The position numbers were made by a program, and so were the translations under genes. This document shows, piece by piece, positions 11,053 to 19,760 of a stretch of DNA of 64,000 bases (position 1 is its first letter; each line of letters opens with the position of its first letter). The stretch is from Spongilla lacustris. Taxonomy: Eukaryota > Porifera > Demospongiae > Spongillida > Spongillidae. A model generated the notes under the pieces. That model did no database searches, was not told the origin of the DNA, and was given only the letters and a program-made list of their open reading frames with translations. The stretch is taken from NCBI GenBank assembly GCA_949361645.1, contig OX442429.1:8272194-8336193 (forward strand), read 5' to 3'.

Positions 11053-11534
11053 AGCAGGCTACATGCGATGGTTTTTACGCATATGCATTCTATCAGCGTA
11101 TTGAATGCATGCTTTGGGTGTGTGTTGACATCAATGTTCAAGAACGCGAAGTGCATGTTTATGATCTAGAGCACAGGATAGCTCAGACAAGAGAGCTGAC
11201 GTGTACTAAGATACACAAGATATTTCATGCATAAGGTTTGCTAACTATTTCACTCCAATGAACTGATTGAACATCACAGACTACAAAGAAATATGAGTAA
11301 GAACCAGAAGTGGCGTTTGTTCGGAGTTGCACAGGCGCGAAGAGTGGCAATAGAGTTGAGAGATCTGGTTTATGCCAAGACGTGGTTCACTGAACTTTCT
11401 GATAAGGGTTCTGGAAATATTTACTATAAACAATTTGGAGAAGCTCCAAACTGTATCTGTGCACGTGCATGTGGAGTACTGAGGTGAGGCGGACAAGTGA
11501 CACCCGATACATGTGTATGCGTTGAAGTTTGTGA
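11053..11534. other. Unique interval outside the inverted repeat
   Basis: It contains a 65-codon open frame (11,293-11,487) with no recognised domain. The dispersed motif GCGGACAAGTGACACCCGATACATGTGTATGCG lies at 11,489-11,522. No stronger feature could be supported. Confidence 0.35.
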
Positions 11535-11536
11535 TG

Positions 11537-11780
11537 TGGGGGTCCTAAGAGCGAAGACATCTATGTGGGGGTCCTAAGAATGAAGACATCTATGTGGGGG
11601 TCCTAAGAATGAAGACATCTATGTGGGGTCCTAAGAATGAAGATATCTCTGTGGGGGGTCCTAAGAATGAAGACATCTATGTGGGGGTCCTAAGAATGAA
11701 GACGTCTATGTGGGGGTCCTAAGAATGAAGACGTCTATGTGGGGTCCTAAGGATGAAGACGTTTATGTGGGGGTCCTTAA
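11537..11780 (+). repeat. 29-bp minisatellite, ~8.5 copies
   Basis: The unit is GTGGGGGTCCTAAGAATGAAGACATCTAT. Successive copies vary in the G-run (4-6 G) and by substitutions such as ACATCT to ACGTCT. The array ends where NSF-like sequence begins. Confidence 0.93.
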
Positions 11781-11807
11781 CGCTGTTATGTATCGATCCC
11801 TCTCCAG

Positions 11808-12150
11808 GTTTGAGGTTCAAATTGAGGTGGGCCTGCCTGATGAAGTAGGAAGGAGATCTCGAGATATTTGAGATCCACACCAATTCGATGGCGGTTGGTG
11901 GTATGCTTGGGTCGGACATAAACCTGAGGGAGCTTGCTGCCAACACCACCAGCTACAGTGGGGCAGAGATAGCAGCTGTGGTGAGGGCAGCCGCATCCTT
12001 TGCTCTGGAGAGATACTTGAGTCATCGTCGTGGAAACTGATTTTGCTTGGGTGTGGCCAAAGAGCTCAACGCCGTGCAGGAGGCTGGTGGGTCAGAGAGC
12101 ATCAGACTGGGAGCAGGAGACTTCCAGAGGGCACTTATGGACGTGCTGCC

Positions 12151-12153
<3 letters not shown>
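11808..12153 (+). pseudogene. NSF-like AAA ATPase fragment, end of D1 domain
   Basis: A consensus-like acceptor (CCCTCTCCAG) precedes RFEVQIEVGLPDEVGR, the segment after the arginine finger region of N-ethylmaleimide-sensitive factor. It is followed by EIFEIHTNSM, then INLRELAANTTSYSGAEIAAVVRAA, and later KELNAVQEAGG...GDFQRAL. NSF is the hexameric ATPase that disassembles SNARE complexes. A one-base frame change near 11,850 and an in-frame TGA near 12,038 break the frame. This is a decayed copy, or a sequence with unrecognised splicing. The block ends in a (CA)n tract. Confidence 0.72.

Positions 12154-12200
<47 letters not shown>
12152..12200 (+). repeat. (CA)n microsatellite
   Basis: About 23-24 CA dinucleotides lie directly after the NSF-like D1 segment. 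Confidence 0.97.
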
Positions 12201-12203
<3 letters not shown>

Positions 12204-12342
12204 ATGAATAATAGGTTGTCCCTCCTCCCTTCCTTTGTTGACCCAGTTTCCATACTAACTCCGCCCCCCTCTCGCTACTTATGGTCCTGTATGCCTTGAT
12301 AGTCTCAGGTACTAGCCATTTATGTTCCTCAAGGATGTTTGT

Positions 12343-12618
12343 TGCCGTGTGGGGCAGCCCATGGTGATGTGGTTGATGAGGGGCTCGACCTGATGCATGC
12401 CTTTCAACACAGCACTACTCTGCGACTGTAAAGCATACTCCTGTATGGACCCAGAGGTAAGCTGGTAACTCTTTTGAGTTTGCCATGTGGGGCAGCCCAT
12501 GGTGATGTGGTTGATGAGGGGCTCGACCTGATGCATGCCTTTCAACACAGCACTACTCTGCGACTGTAAAGCATACTTCTGTATGGACCCAGAGGTAAGC
12601 TGGTAACTCTTTTGAGTT
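12343..12618 (-). repeat. 138-bp tandem duplication containing a short open frame (minus strand)
   Basis: The copies at 12,343-12,480 and 12,481-12,618 differ at only a few positions (TGCCGTG versus TGCCATG; ACTCCTG versus ACTTCTG). The minus strand is open through both and encodes SGSIQEYALQSQSSAVLKGM and then HQVEPLINHITMGCP, which looks like real protein but is not recognised. On the plus strand each copy ends in a donor-like CAGAG|GTAAGC. Whether this is a duplicated exon cannot be decided by eye. Confidence 0.6.
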
Positions 12619-12620
12619 TA

Positions 12621-12621
<1 letters not shown>

Positions 12622-12659
<38 letters not shown>

Positions 12660-12678
12660 ATGTGTGTGTGTGTGTGCT
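12622..12678 (+). repeat. (TG)n microsatellite
   Basis: The TG tract is interrupted by a GCATG near 12,659. It lies in the presumed intron between NSF-like segments. Confidence 0.97.
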
Positions 12679-12708
12679 GTGGTGGTTTCACATCTCCTTC
12701 CTTTGCAG

Positions 12709-12921
12709 GGAGTGGCAAGCCAACGCTAGCTTCTCACTTAGCTCTGCTTGGCAAATTTCCCCTTGTCACGGTACGGATGAATGTGTTTGTTTTTTTTTTG
12801 GCTCCTTCGTTAATTGTTGGTCATACCTCTGCACAGATTGTGACGGCATCACCTCCTTTGTTGGATTAGGTGACAGCTACAAAATGGTTTACCTTCGTCA
12901 GGTGTTTCATGACGCAGCCAA
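12709..12921 (+). pseudogene. NSF-like D2 domain exons (two short exons)
   Basis: The segment 12,709-12,770 is bounded by TTTGCAG and GTACGG and encodes SGKPTLASHLALLGKFPLVT, aligning with the NSF D2 Walker A region. The residue after the P-loop Lys is Pro instead of Thr. After a 66-bp interval, 12,837-12,921 is bounded by CACAG and GTAAG and encodes DGITSFVGLGDSYKMVYLRQ then VFHDAAK, matching the next NSF segment. The two do not join in frame with the obvious splice sites, and the altered P-loop argues for decay. They lie downstream of the D1 fragment in the right order and strand. Confidence 0.62.
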
Positions 12922-13078
12922 GTAAGACCACCAGGACATGTGCAGCCGTTCCAACGGTTTTGTGGTCTATGATGGCTCAAACACTTACCCCTTTAAGGTC
13001 CACGTCTGCTGTCGTTGTTAGGTGGTGGTTAAATTAGCAGCATATTTAGGGGTTCATTGTCAATCACTTGTGTTATAG

Positions 13079-13249
13079 GTCAGATGGTGGACAGTTCTCT
13101 CTGCCTGTGAACTTGCACCTGTCCCTGAGCCAGCTGGTTTACAGCGTGGAGTACGTGTGTGCTGGGCACCAAGCAGTGTGTAATGGAGCATCTCCTACCT
13201 ATATCAGGCAGGACCAGCTCCTTGACTGCATCACCAGTTATGCAGGAAG
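13079..13249 (+). CDS. Candidate internal exon, unknown protein
   Basis: A 171-bp open segment is bounded by TTATAG and GTACAC splice-like signals. It encodes 57 residues including FSLPVNLHLSLSQLVYSVEY. It does not match the expected next part of NSF and I do not recognise it. The minus strand is also partly open, so strand is uncertain. Confidence 0.35.
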
Positions 13250-13271
13250 GTACACGAGCTACTTATATTGA

Positions 13272-13560
13272 AAGTGGTATCACCACATGCTACACTTCCT
13301 TAGACTCATTGTACGCACAGGTCATTATGAGTAGATGGAATATCAGTTTCTATGATTGGCATTTTTATATCTGTATTGTTTTTCAATAAATAATAAAACG
13401 TTCAATAGTGATAATATATAATTATATATATTATATATATATACATGTGTGTATGGCTGTCTACAATATGTGGCTGTCTACATTGGATTTCCACTTTTCT
13501 GAAACAGATCTTGATGTGCTATGTCTAAAGTTGAGTAAGGTTAGTTGTGGTGTGATGTAG
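13272..13560. other. AT-rich non-coding interval
   Basis: It contains a poly-adenylation-like AATAAATAATAAAA near 13,385 and an (AT)n run at 13,411-13,444. No gene is seen. Confidence 0.5.
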
Positions 13561-13564
13561 TTTA

Positions 13565-13735
13565 AACAAGGTTTGGCCCATCATCACATTGCCGGAGACA
13601 GACTGCATTCAGCTCTGCCTCGAGAGCCTTAATGTTCCCTTTGCTGGTGGTCAGCTGTTCATTCAACATGGACTTACATGACAGGGCACACTGGTGGGCT
13701 TCTACAAATACTTTCAGCACATGCTGAAAGTGATG
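13565..13735 (-). CDS. Candidate exon of a coiled-coil protein (minus strand)
   Basis: Read on the minus strand after an acceptor-like CACTTTCAG, it encodes HVLKVFVEAHQCALSCKSML then NEQLTTSKGNIKALEAELNA, a heptad-patterned segment. It may belong with the coiled-coil segments at 18,469-18,714 and 18,780-18,890 on the same strand. The intact gypsy element would then sit in an intron of that gene. Confidence 0.45.
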
Positions 13736-14022
13736 ACACAATTTCAAATGGATTTTTGGCAATTAATGGCCACCATACCTCACAGGGATTGATGGCTCCA
13801 GGGTTGGTTACATTCTTTTCTTCTGAAAAACTACCATTAGCCTCAAGAATCTGTGGAGGAAGGAGGAGGAGGAAAGGGGGGGGGGGGGGGTGTGAGAGTG
13901 GAACTAATGTTGGTACGTGTATAACCTGCTTTCCAAAGTCATGTGTTGAGTCACCCATCACTTCACCCAACCTTTGTCTTGACTATAACGGGGGTAACTC
14001 TTCACTTTGGCACTCTCTAATG

Positions 14023-14159
14023 TGTAATATATTGTGTGTGTGTGTCAATTGTAATATGTTAGCGCATGCGCGTGAAACAATGATCACTTTTTGAGTCAGT
14101 CACGCAGCGAGATGTTCACCTCTCTTGTAGCGGCTTAAACGAGTGACTAGGACACTACA
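14023..14159 (+). repeat. 5' LTR of Ty3/gypsy element
   Basis: The 137-bp LTR (TG...CA) is unusually short for Ty3/gypsy. It contains a (GT)n run and the palindrome GCGCATGCGC. Confidence 0.95.
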
Positions 14160-14163
14160 TTTT

Positions 14164-14180
14164 TGGCGACGAGGGTAAAG
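14164..14180 (+). promoter_or_regulatory. Putative primer-binding site
   Basis: TGGCGACGAGG starts four bases after the 5' LTR. It begins with TGG, as expected for pairing with a tRNA 3' CCA. From memory it matches the 3' end of animal tRNA-Ser(GCU) over about 11 bases, which is inference and not checked. Confidence 0.65.
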
Positions 14181-14207
14181 TACAACTCTTTTGTTTGCTG
14201 TCACGAA

Positions 14208-17200
14208 ATGGCGGCGAAACACGGGTTTTTGCCGGAGTTCGTGCCAGGGACAGAAGAGTGGGGGTCATACGTGGAGCGCGCTGAGCACTACTTTGTGGCG
14301 AATGGAGTCGACACACAGGAGACTCGACGCGCCGTTCTACTGAGTTCATGTGGAGCGCCGACGTATCGACTAATACGAAATTTGTCGACACCACTTAAAC
14401 CAGGTGAGAAAACCTATAAGGAGATTGTAGAGTTAGTGGCTAGCCACCTCCAACCAAAGCCTTCAGTTATTATGCAGCGGTTCAAATTTAATTCCCGTGT
14501 AAGGGGAGAAGGGGAGTCCATTGCGGATTTTGTAGCTGCTTTAAGACAATTGTCAGAACATTGTGCATTTGGTGATACTCTGCAGGACGTATTAAGAGAC
14601 CGTTTAGTTTGCGGGGTAAAGGACGAGCGTATTCAGAGGCGCCTACTAGGAGAGGTTGAGTTAACATTCGCAAGGGCATTTCAAATAGCCTTAGCAGTGG
14701 AATCTGCAAATAAACATGCAATTGAGTTACAATCCTCTGTGCCTACCACTGTACCCCCCGTGATCAATGCGGTAGGAAGTAGACCAAAGGATAAGGCTAA
14801 AAAAGTAATAGAATGCTACAGATGTGGAGGAAACCATTATGCCTCATCTTGTAGGTTTAAGGGAGTAATCTGTAGTCAATGTGGGAAACGCGGGCATTTA
14901 GCCAAAGTGTGTAGAGGTGTTACTCACAAGAGAGAAGATGCTGTAGAGAAAACTCATAGAATAAACGACGAAGAGAATGAGGAAGAGGTTTTACAGACAT
15001 TAAATGTGTTGGGTTTGCCCAAAGTGCAGCCATTCATAGTACCCATGGAGATTAACGGGGCTAGAATTGATATGGAACTAGATACGGGTGCTGCTATGAC
15101 TGTAATCAGCAAAAGAATGTTTGAGGATTTGTGGGGATCGTGTGAAAAGGGAATGCCAACGTTGCATCCTACGGCAACTCGATTAAGCACCTATACAGGA
15201 GAGCCGTTATCTATTGCGGGAGTGGCAGAAGTGGTAGTATCATATAAGTCTCAAACAGCAAGTTTACCGTTGCTAGTAGTGAATTCAAAGGGACCAAACT
15301 TATTGGGCCGGAATTGGTTGCAAGTTATTAAGATTGATTGGGGGGAGATTCACAATGTACGGGTGAATAAGAACCTGGAAGAGCTGTTGGAGAAGCATAG
15401 AGTGTTGTTCCAGGATGAATTGGGGACCTTGAAGGGAGTTTTTGCTAAATTCTCAGTTGATCCACTGGTTAGTCCAAGGTTTTATAAAGCCCGTTCCGTG
15501 CCTTATGTCCTAAAGGATAAGATTGAGGTGGAGTTGAGACGTCTAGAGACGTCTGGGGTGATTCGACCTGTGCCTTTTGCGGATTGGGCCGCACCAATTG
15601 TGCCAATAGTGAAAGAGGATGGGACAGTTAGAATATGTGGAGACTATAAGCTAACGGTGAATCAGGCATCCAAATTAGAATCGTACCCTGTTCCTCGAGT
15701 AGAGGACTTATTTGCTTCTTTGTCAGGGGGCCGCTTATTCTCAAAAATTGACTTGACTAATGCTTATCAACAGATGAGATTAGATGATGCCTCCAAAGCA
15801 TATACTACTATTAACACGCATAAAGGTCTGTTTGAGTACAACCGATTACCTTTTGGGGTGGCATCGGCCCCAGCCATGTTTCAGAGGGCTATGGAATGTG
15901 TGCTACAGGGTATAGATCACACAGTGGTGTACGTTGATGACATTCTGGTAACGGGTGCATCGATAGAGGAACACTTACATACTTTAGACAAGGTTCTAAG
16001 TAAACTTGGTGAAAGTGGGTTGCGGCTTAAAAAGGCAAAATGTATATTCATGGCTTCGTCTGTAGAATATTTGGGTCATCGTATTGATAGAGAAGGTTTG
16101 CACCCTACCGATGCCAAGGTTCAGGCAATAAACGAAGCACAATCACCCAAGAATATCACAGAATTAAAATCTTTCTTGGGACTGCTTAATTATTATTCCA
16201 AGTTTTTGCCAAACCTTGCCTCCAAGCTGTCCTCTTTGTACCAATTGTTGAGAAAACAGCAGAAATGGAGTTGGACATCTGAACAGGAGCAGGCGTTTGC
16301 TGCTGCGAAAAACATGTTGAAGACGTCAGCTCTTTTGGTGCATTATGATAGCCACAAGCCAATCCTTCTGGCGTGTGATGCTTCACCGTACGGGATAGGA
16401 GCAGTACTGTCCCACGAAATGGAGGATGGATCGGAGAGACCTATAGGATTTGTTTCACGTACCTTGTCACCTGCTGAAAAGGGTTATTCCCAATTGGATA
16501 AGGAAGCTTTGGCTATATACTTTGGTGTTTCCAAATTTCATCAGTACTTGTATGGTCGTCCTTTTACAATCTTTTCTGACCATAAACCACTTATCTATTT
16601 ATTTGGAGAACATAGGGGTATACCACCTATGGCCTCATCTAGAATACAGAGGTGGGCTTTAGCACTTAGCACGTACCAATACTCAATCAGATACAAGTCT
16701 GGAGCTCAACATGCCAATGCTGATGCCTTCAGCCGTCTGCCCAGCCCACAATCCATTAGTTGCGTATCCACTCCTGGGGATGTTCTTACCTTGCTTGACT
16801 TACTCTCAACCATTCCTATTACGGTTAGCCAAATTAGGGGTTGGACGGACAGAGACCCAGTTCTGTCGAGAGTTCGAGGATTTGTTAAGAGTGGGTGGCC
16901 TGGCGGAAATCTAGGTGATGATTTGAGCTCCTATCAGCAGAGAAAGAATGAGTTGAGCGTTTTGGATGGTTGTTTGTTGTGGGGAGCTAGAGTTATCATT
17001 CCACCGCAGGGCAGGCAACAAGTCTTGGCAGAATTGCATGAATCGCACCCAGGGATTAATAAGATGAAAGGCTTAGCTCGAGGATATGTGTGGTGGCCCA
17101 ATATGGATAAAGAGATAGAGGACGTAGTCAAGCAATGCGACACTTGTCAGTCATCTCGATTCCTGCCACCAGTGGCTCCTCTCCATCCATGGGAATGGCC

Positions 17201-18221
17201 CCAAGAACCCTGGTCTCGGTTGCATATTGATTTTGCAGGGCCATTCATGGGACATATGTTTTTGGTGTTGATTGATGCCCACTCAAAGTGGCTCGAGGTT
17301 CACCTTATGAAGTCGATATCAGCGGTACCTACTATTGAGCGTTTGAAGAGCATATTTGCGATTCATGGGGTACCACGGAAGATAGTAACAGACAATGGGC
17401 CGGCTTTCGTGAGTGAAGAGTTCAGATTGTTTACGAGTCAGAATGGTATCATCCATGTCAAGTCTGCCCCCTATCATCCCTCGACAAACGGTTTAGCCGA
17501 AAGAGCCGTTCAGACTTTCAAACAGGGTCTTCTACACCAAAAGCTAGGATCTATTGAAACAAAACTATCTTGTTTCTTGTTTAAGTACCGGTTGACTCCT
17601 CACAGTACCACAGGTTCGTCACCGGCTGAACTTTTGTTGGGTCGTCGCCCTCGTTCCCGACTTGACATTTTGCATCCTGACCTGGCTGTTCGAGTGGAGT
17701 CTCGCCAAGCCGCGCAGAAGCAGGATCATGATACTCGGGGTATCAGTGAGCGCAAGTTTGTTGAAGGTGACCTAGTATACGTTCGGGATTTTTGTTTTCC
17801 CAAGAAGTGGATTCCAGGAGTCATTGTCACTGTTACCGGGCCTCTCTCCTATACTGTTAAGATTGGAAGTGGAGTAGTCCGCAGACATATAGACCATCTG
17901 AGGGCCCGCCACAACTCTCAAGTAGACGCTAGTGATGATGTCTATGTGGACAACCCTAATGACATTACATCAGGTCCGTCAAGTGCCCCTGTGGTTTCAC
18001 CAAGTTCTTCTGACGAAAGAGCTGTTCCTACTGTTGATTCATCTTCATCGGAGCCTTGTGTTCAAGCTCCCCCTGAAGTACCTCCCTCTATTCCATCTAC
18101 TGTTGGTATTCCTGTAGCGAGTGCAGAGGACAATGATATACCACAGCCACAAGTGCCTATTTCAGCACCAGTGCGTCGGTCGACAAGAGTGAGGAAGCCT
18201 CCAGACTATTATGGTTATTAA
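14208..18221 (+). CDS. Ty3/gypsy Gag-Pol polyprotein (single frame)
   Basis: The 1,337-residue frame begins at ATG 14,208 (MAAKHGFLPEF); upstream in-frame codons lack ATG. In order it holds a Gag-like helical region (1-200), two CCHC zinc knuckles (~203-240: CYRCGGNHYASSC and CSQCGKRGHLAKVC), an aspartic protease (DTGA at ~291) and an RT with FSKIDLTNAY and the catalytic YVDD at ~575. RNase H follows (ACDASPYGIGA, ~722), then integrase with HHCC zinc finger (H-x3-H...CDTC, ~943-980) and catalytic Asp (IDFAGPF, ~1,006), Asp (VTDNGPAF, ~1,061) and Glu (AERAVQ, ~1,097). A GPL/Y-type C-terminal motif is at ~1,211, followed by a Ser/Pro-rich tail. All catalytic residues are present. Gag and Pol share one frame with no stop or shift, so Gag:Pol stoichiometry must be set some other way. 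Confidence 0.96.
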   Translation: MAAKHGFLPEFVPGTEEWGSYVERAEHYFVANGVDTQETRRAVLLSSCGAPTYRLIRNLSTPLKPGEKTYKEIVELVASHLQPKPSVIMQRFKFNSRVRGEGESIADFVAALRQLSEHCAFGDTLQDVLRDRLVCGVKDERIQRRLLGEVELTFARAFQIALAVESANKHAIELQSSVPTTVPPVINAVGSRPKDKAKKVIECYRCGGNHYASSCRFKGVICSQCGKRGHLAKVCRGVTHKREDAVEKTHRINDEENEEEVLQTLNVLGLPKVQPFIVPMEINGARIDMELDTGAAMTVISKRMFEDLWGSCEKGMPTLHPTATRLSTYTGEPLSIAGVAEVVVSYKSQTASLPLLVVNSKGPNLLGRNWLQVIKIDWGEIHNVRVNKNLEELLEKHRVLFQDELGTLKGVFAKFSVDPLVSPRFYKARSVPYVLKDKIEVELRRLETSGVIRPVPFADWAAPIVPIVKEDGTVRICGDYKLTVNQASKLESYPVPRVEDLFASLSGGRLFSKIDLTNAYQQMRLDDASKAYTTINTHKGLFEYNRLPFGVASAPAMFQRAMECVLQGIDHTVVYVDDILVTGASIEEHLHTLDKVLSKLGESGLRLKKAKCIFMASSVEYLGHRIDREGLHPTDAKVQAINEAQSPKNITELKSFLGLLNYYSKFLPNLASKLSSLYQLLRKQQKWSWTSEQEQAFAAAKNMLKTSALLVHYDSHKPILLACDASPYGIGAVLSHEMEDGSERPIGFVSRTLSPAEKGYSQLDKEALAIYFGVSKFHQYLYGRPFTIFSDHKPLIYLFGEHRGIPPMASSRIQRWALALSTYQYSIRYKSGAQHANADAFSRLPSPQSISCVSTPGDVLTLLDLLSTIPITVSQIRGWTDRDPVLSRVRGFVKSGWPGGNLGDDLSSYQQRKNELSVLDGCLLWGARVIIPPQGRQQVLAELHESHPGINKMKGLARGYVWWPNMDKEIEDVVKQCDTCQSSRFLPPVAPLHPWEWPQEPWSRLHIDFAGPFMGHMFLVLIDAHSKWLEVHLMKSISAVPTIERLKSIFAIHGVPRKIVTDNGPAFVSEEFRLFTSQNGIIHVKSAPYHPSTNGLAERAVQTFKQGLLHQKLGSIETKLSCFLFKYRLTPHSTTGSSPAELLLGRRPRSRLDILHPDLAVRVESRQAAQKQDHDTRGISERKFVEGDLVYVRDFCFPKKWIPGVIVTVTGPLSYTVKIGSGVVRRHIDHLRARHNSQVDASDDVYVDNPNDITSGPSSAPVVSPSSSDERAVPTVDSSSSEPCVQAPPEVPPSIPSTVGIPVASAEDNDIPQPQVPISAPVRRSTRVRKPPDYYGY

Positions 18222-18284
18222 TGGTCATTAAACTCATGCTGTAGTATATGTAATATGTTAGGACATTAGAAGGGGTTGAACTTT

Positions 18285-18297
18285 AGGGAGGGGGAAA
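18285..18297 (+). promoter_or_regulatory. Polypurine tract
   Basis: GGGAGGGGGAAA directly precedes the 3' LTR start at 18,298, the expected plus-strand primer. Confidence 0.9.
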
Positions 18298-18434
18298 TGT
18301 AATATATTGTGTGTGTGTGTCAATTGTAATATGTTAGCGCATGCGCGTGAAACAATGATCACTTTTTGAGTCAGTCACGCAGCGAGATGTTCACCTCTCT
18401 TGTAGCGGCTTAAACGAGTGACTAGGACACTACA
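18298..18434 (+). repeat. 3' LTR of Ty3/gypsy element
   Basis: It is 137 bp and identical by eye to the 5' LTR at 14,023-14,159. Confidence 0.95.
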
Positions 18435-18468
18435 TAATGCCATTACCATACCTTCCTAATCGCTGCTT

Positions 18469-18714
18469 CAGTGGAATTGTGACCACACCCACCATCACCA
18501 TCCGGGCAATCACCTTGTAAGCTTTTGCATTGCTTTCATCATCTCCTCCAGCTGTCTGGCCCTCAGCTGCTTCTCGCTCTCATATTGGTTCAGCTGTCCT
18601 TCGAGGTGCTTAGTCTTCTAGTCCTTGTGCTTCAGGGACATCATCGTATCACTGAGGCTTTTTGCAGCATCAGTAAGGGCCAAGTCCCTGCTCTGAAGAG
18701 CTTCGCTAAGAGAC
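18469..18714 (-). pseudogene. Coiled-coil exon with in-frame stop (minus strand)
   Basis: The minus strand reads ESLSEALQSRDLALTDAAKS, then LSDTMMSLKHKD, a TAG stop, then KTKHLEGQLNQYESEKQLRA and RQLEEMMKAMQKL. This is a strong heptad pattern typical of long coiled-coil scaffold proteins. One TAG (near 18,615) interrupts it, so it is a pseudogene exon or carries a recent null mutation. A (TG)n tract (18,721-18,754) follows on the 5' side of the exon. Confidence 0.6.
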
Positions 18715-18716
18715 TC

Positions 18717-18720
<4 letters not shown>

Positions 18721-18754
<34 letters not shown>
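18721..18754 (+). repeat. (TG)n microsatellite
   Basis: About 17 TG dinucleotides lie between two coiled-coil exon candidates. Confidence 0.96.
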
Positions 18755-18756
<2 letters not shown>

Positions 18757-18779
18757 TCATTGCTTTATTTAATGATCAC

Positions 18780-18890
18780 TGGTGTGACCACCTCGTCGTG
18801 GCCTGCTGCAGGTCCTTGGAGATGGAGGCCGTGGAGGTCTCCAATGTCTCCCTTCTTTTGACAGCATCACTTCTCTCTCTGCAGACCATT
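18780..18890 (-). CDS. Candidate coiled-coil exon (minus strand)
   Basis: The minus strand reads RERSDAVKRRETLETSTASI then SKDLQQATTRW, a helical charged segment plausibly from the same gene as 18,469-18,714. Exon edges are not certain. Confidence 0.4.
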
Positions 18891-18939
18891 TAATTATTCT
18901 CTGGGTACCATCTAATCATTATCTAGGCTACATTTATAG

Positions 18940-19241
18940 ACAAGATATAAAAATTTAATTAAAATAAAATTGGTGATGTAGGATTTGTAGATAGCAATTG
19001 AGTAAAAAGAAACGAACAAGGAATTACAGATATTAGGCATTCATTTAATTATAAATATTACAGACCTACATTTAGCACAGAATTTCAAGGGGGTAGATTT
19101 GCTAAATAATGTAGGTCTGTAATATTTATAATTAAATGAATGCCTAATATCTGTAATTCCTTGTTTCCTTACTTTTTACTCAATTGCTATCTACAAATCC
19201 TACATCACCAATTTTATTTTAAATAAATTTTTATATCTTGT
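18940..19241. mobile_element. Foldback (long hairpin) element
   Basis: Arms of about 140 bp at 18,940-19,076 and 19,101-19,241 are inverted copies of each other with few mismatches, separated by a ~24-bp loop. The outer ends read ACAAGATATAAAAATTT and its complement. This matches a foldback or palindromic MITE. No clear target duplication is seen. Confidence 0.88.
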
Positions 19242-19309
19242 TTCGCACATTTTTATGCTAGGCGCTGTACATGTAGGTCCGCCTGTGGTAATAAGCTAAA
19301 ATTATAAGC

Positions 19310-19480
19310 ATGTATTACAAGGGACCTAGCAACGGAAATGCGGATGGTCTATCGAGGATGCCCTCGGGTGACGACGCAGCAAACGAGGTTGCTGCTGAAG
19401 AAGGAGGGAGGAGTGTGAAGGACTGCATGGGAAACAGCCCTTCTGGAGCTCAATGGCCTGAATACCCTGAATATAGGTGT
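19310..19480 (+). pseudogene. Ty3/gypsy Pol relic (RNase H-integrase linker)
   Basis: The plus strand encodes KGPSNGNADGLSRMPSGDD, the conserved NADGLSR segment at the end of gypsy RNase H. Coding is lost soon afterwards. Confidence 0.6.
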
Positions 19481-19760
19481 TGATTGGTTCCTTTCGCAGG
19501 AGGCCCAGCACCGTCGAGGAGTCTGGAAGGCTACTTCTTTTATGTGCATTGTTTGACTGGCCGCAGGGCTATACAGACGTTAGGTGTATAAAAGAACATG
19601 TATTGGTGTGTGTGACGGCTTTTGTTGTGCTTGAGTTGGATAAGTTGAGAAGTATTCAGCTGTGCTATTGCGCTGGCCGTGCGTACTTGTACTGGGCTTA
19701 CCCTGGACCGTGACATTTTGGTGGCATGGCGAGGAAGTATTCATCCCTGCGCAATCACAT
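19481..19760 (+). mobile_element. Possible LTR end and primer-site relic
   Basis: After the gypsy relic, sequence near 19,710 ends GACCGTGACA and continues TTTTGGTGGCATGGCGAGGAAG, the layout of an LTR end followed by a TGG-type primer-binding site. The matching second LTR was not found. Confidence 0.4.

Larger units (their letters stand above)
14018..18439 (+). mobile_element. Complete Ty3/gypsy LTR retrotransposon with target duplication
   Basis: The element spans 14,023-18,434 (4,412 bp) and is flanked by a 5-bp duplication TAATG (14,018-14,022 and 18,435-18,439). The LTRs start TGTAATAT, end CACTACA and are only 137 bp. I found no difference between them by eye. One uninterrupted Gag-Pol frame fills the interior. 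Identical LTRs, an intact frame and an intact duplication indicate a recent insertion that may still be competent. It lies between fragments of coiled-coil exons on the opposite strand. Confidence 0.96.

Noticed and set aside
11293..11487. 65-codon frame as a gene
   Set aside because: It starts with an ATG but has no recognised domain and no splice or promoter evidence.
13079..13249. Assignment of this exon to NSF
   Set aside because: Its residues do not follow the NSF D2 order after DAAK, so it is listed as unknown.
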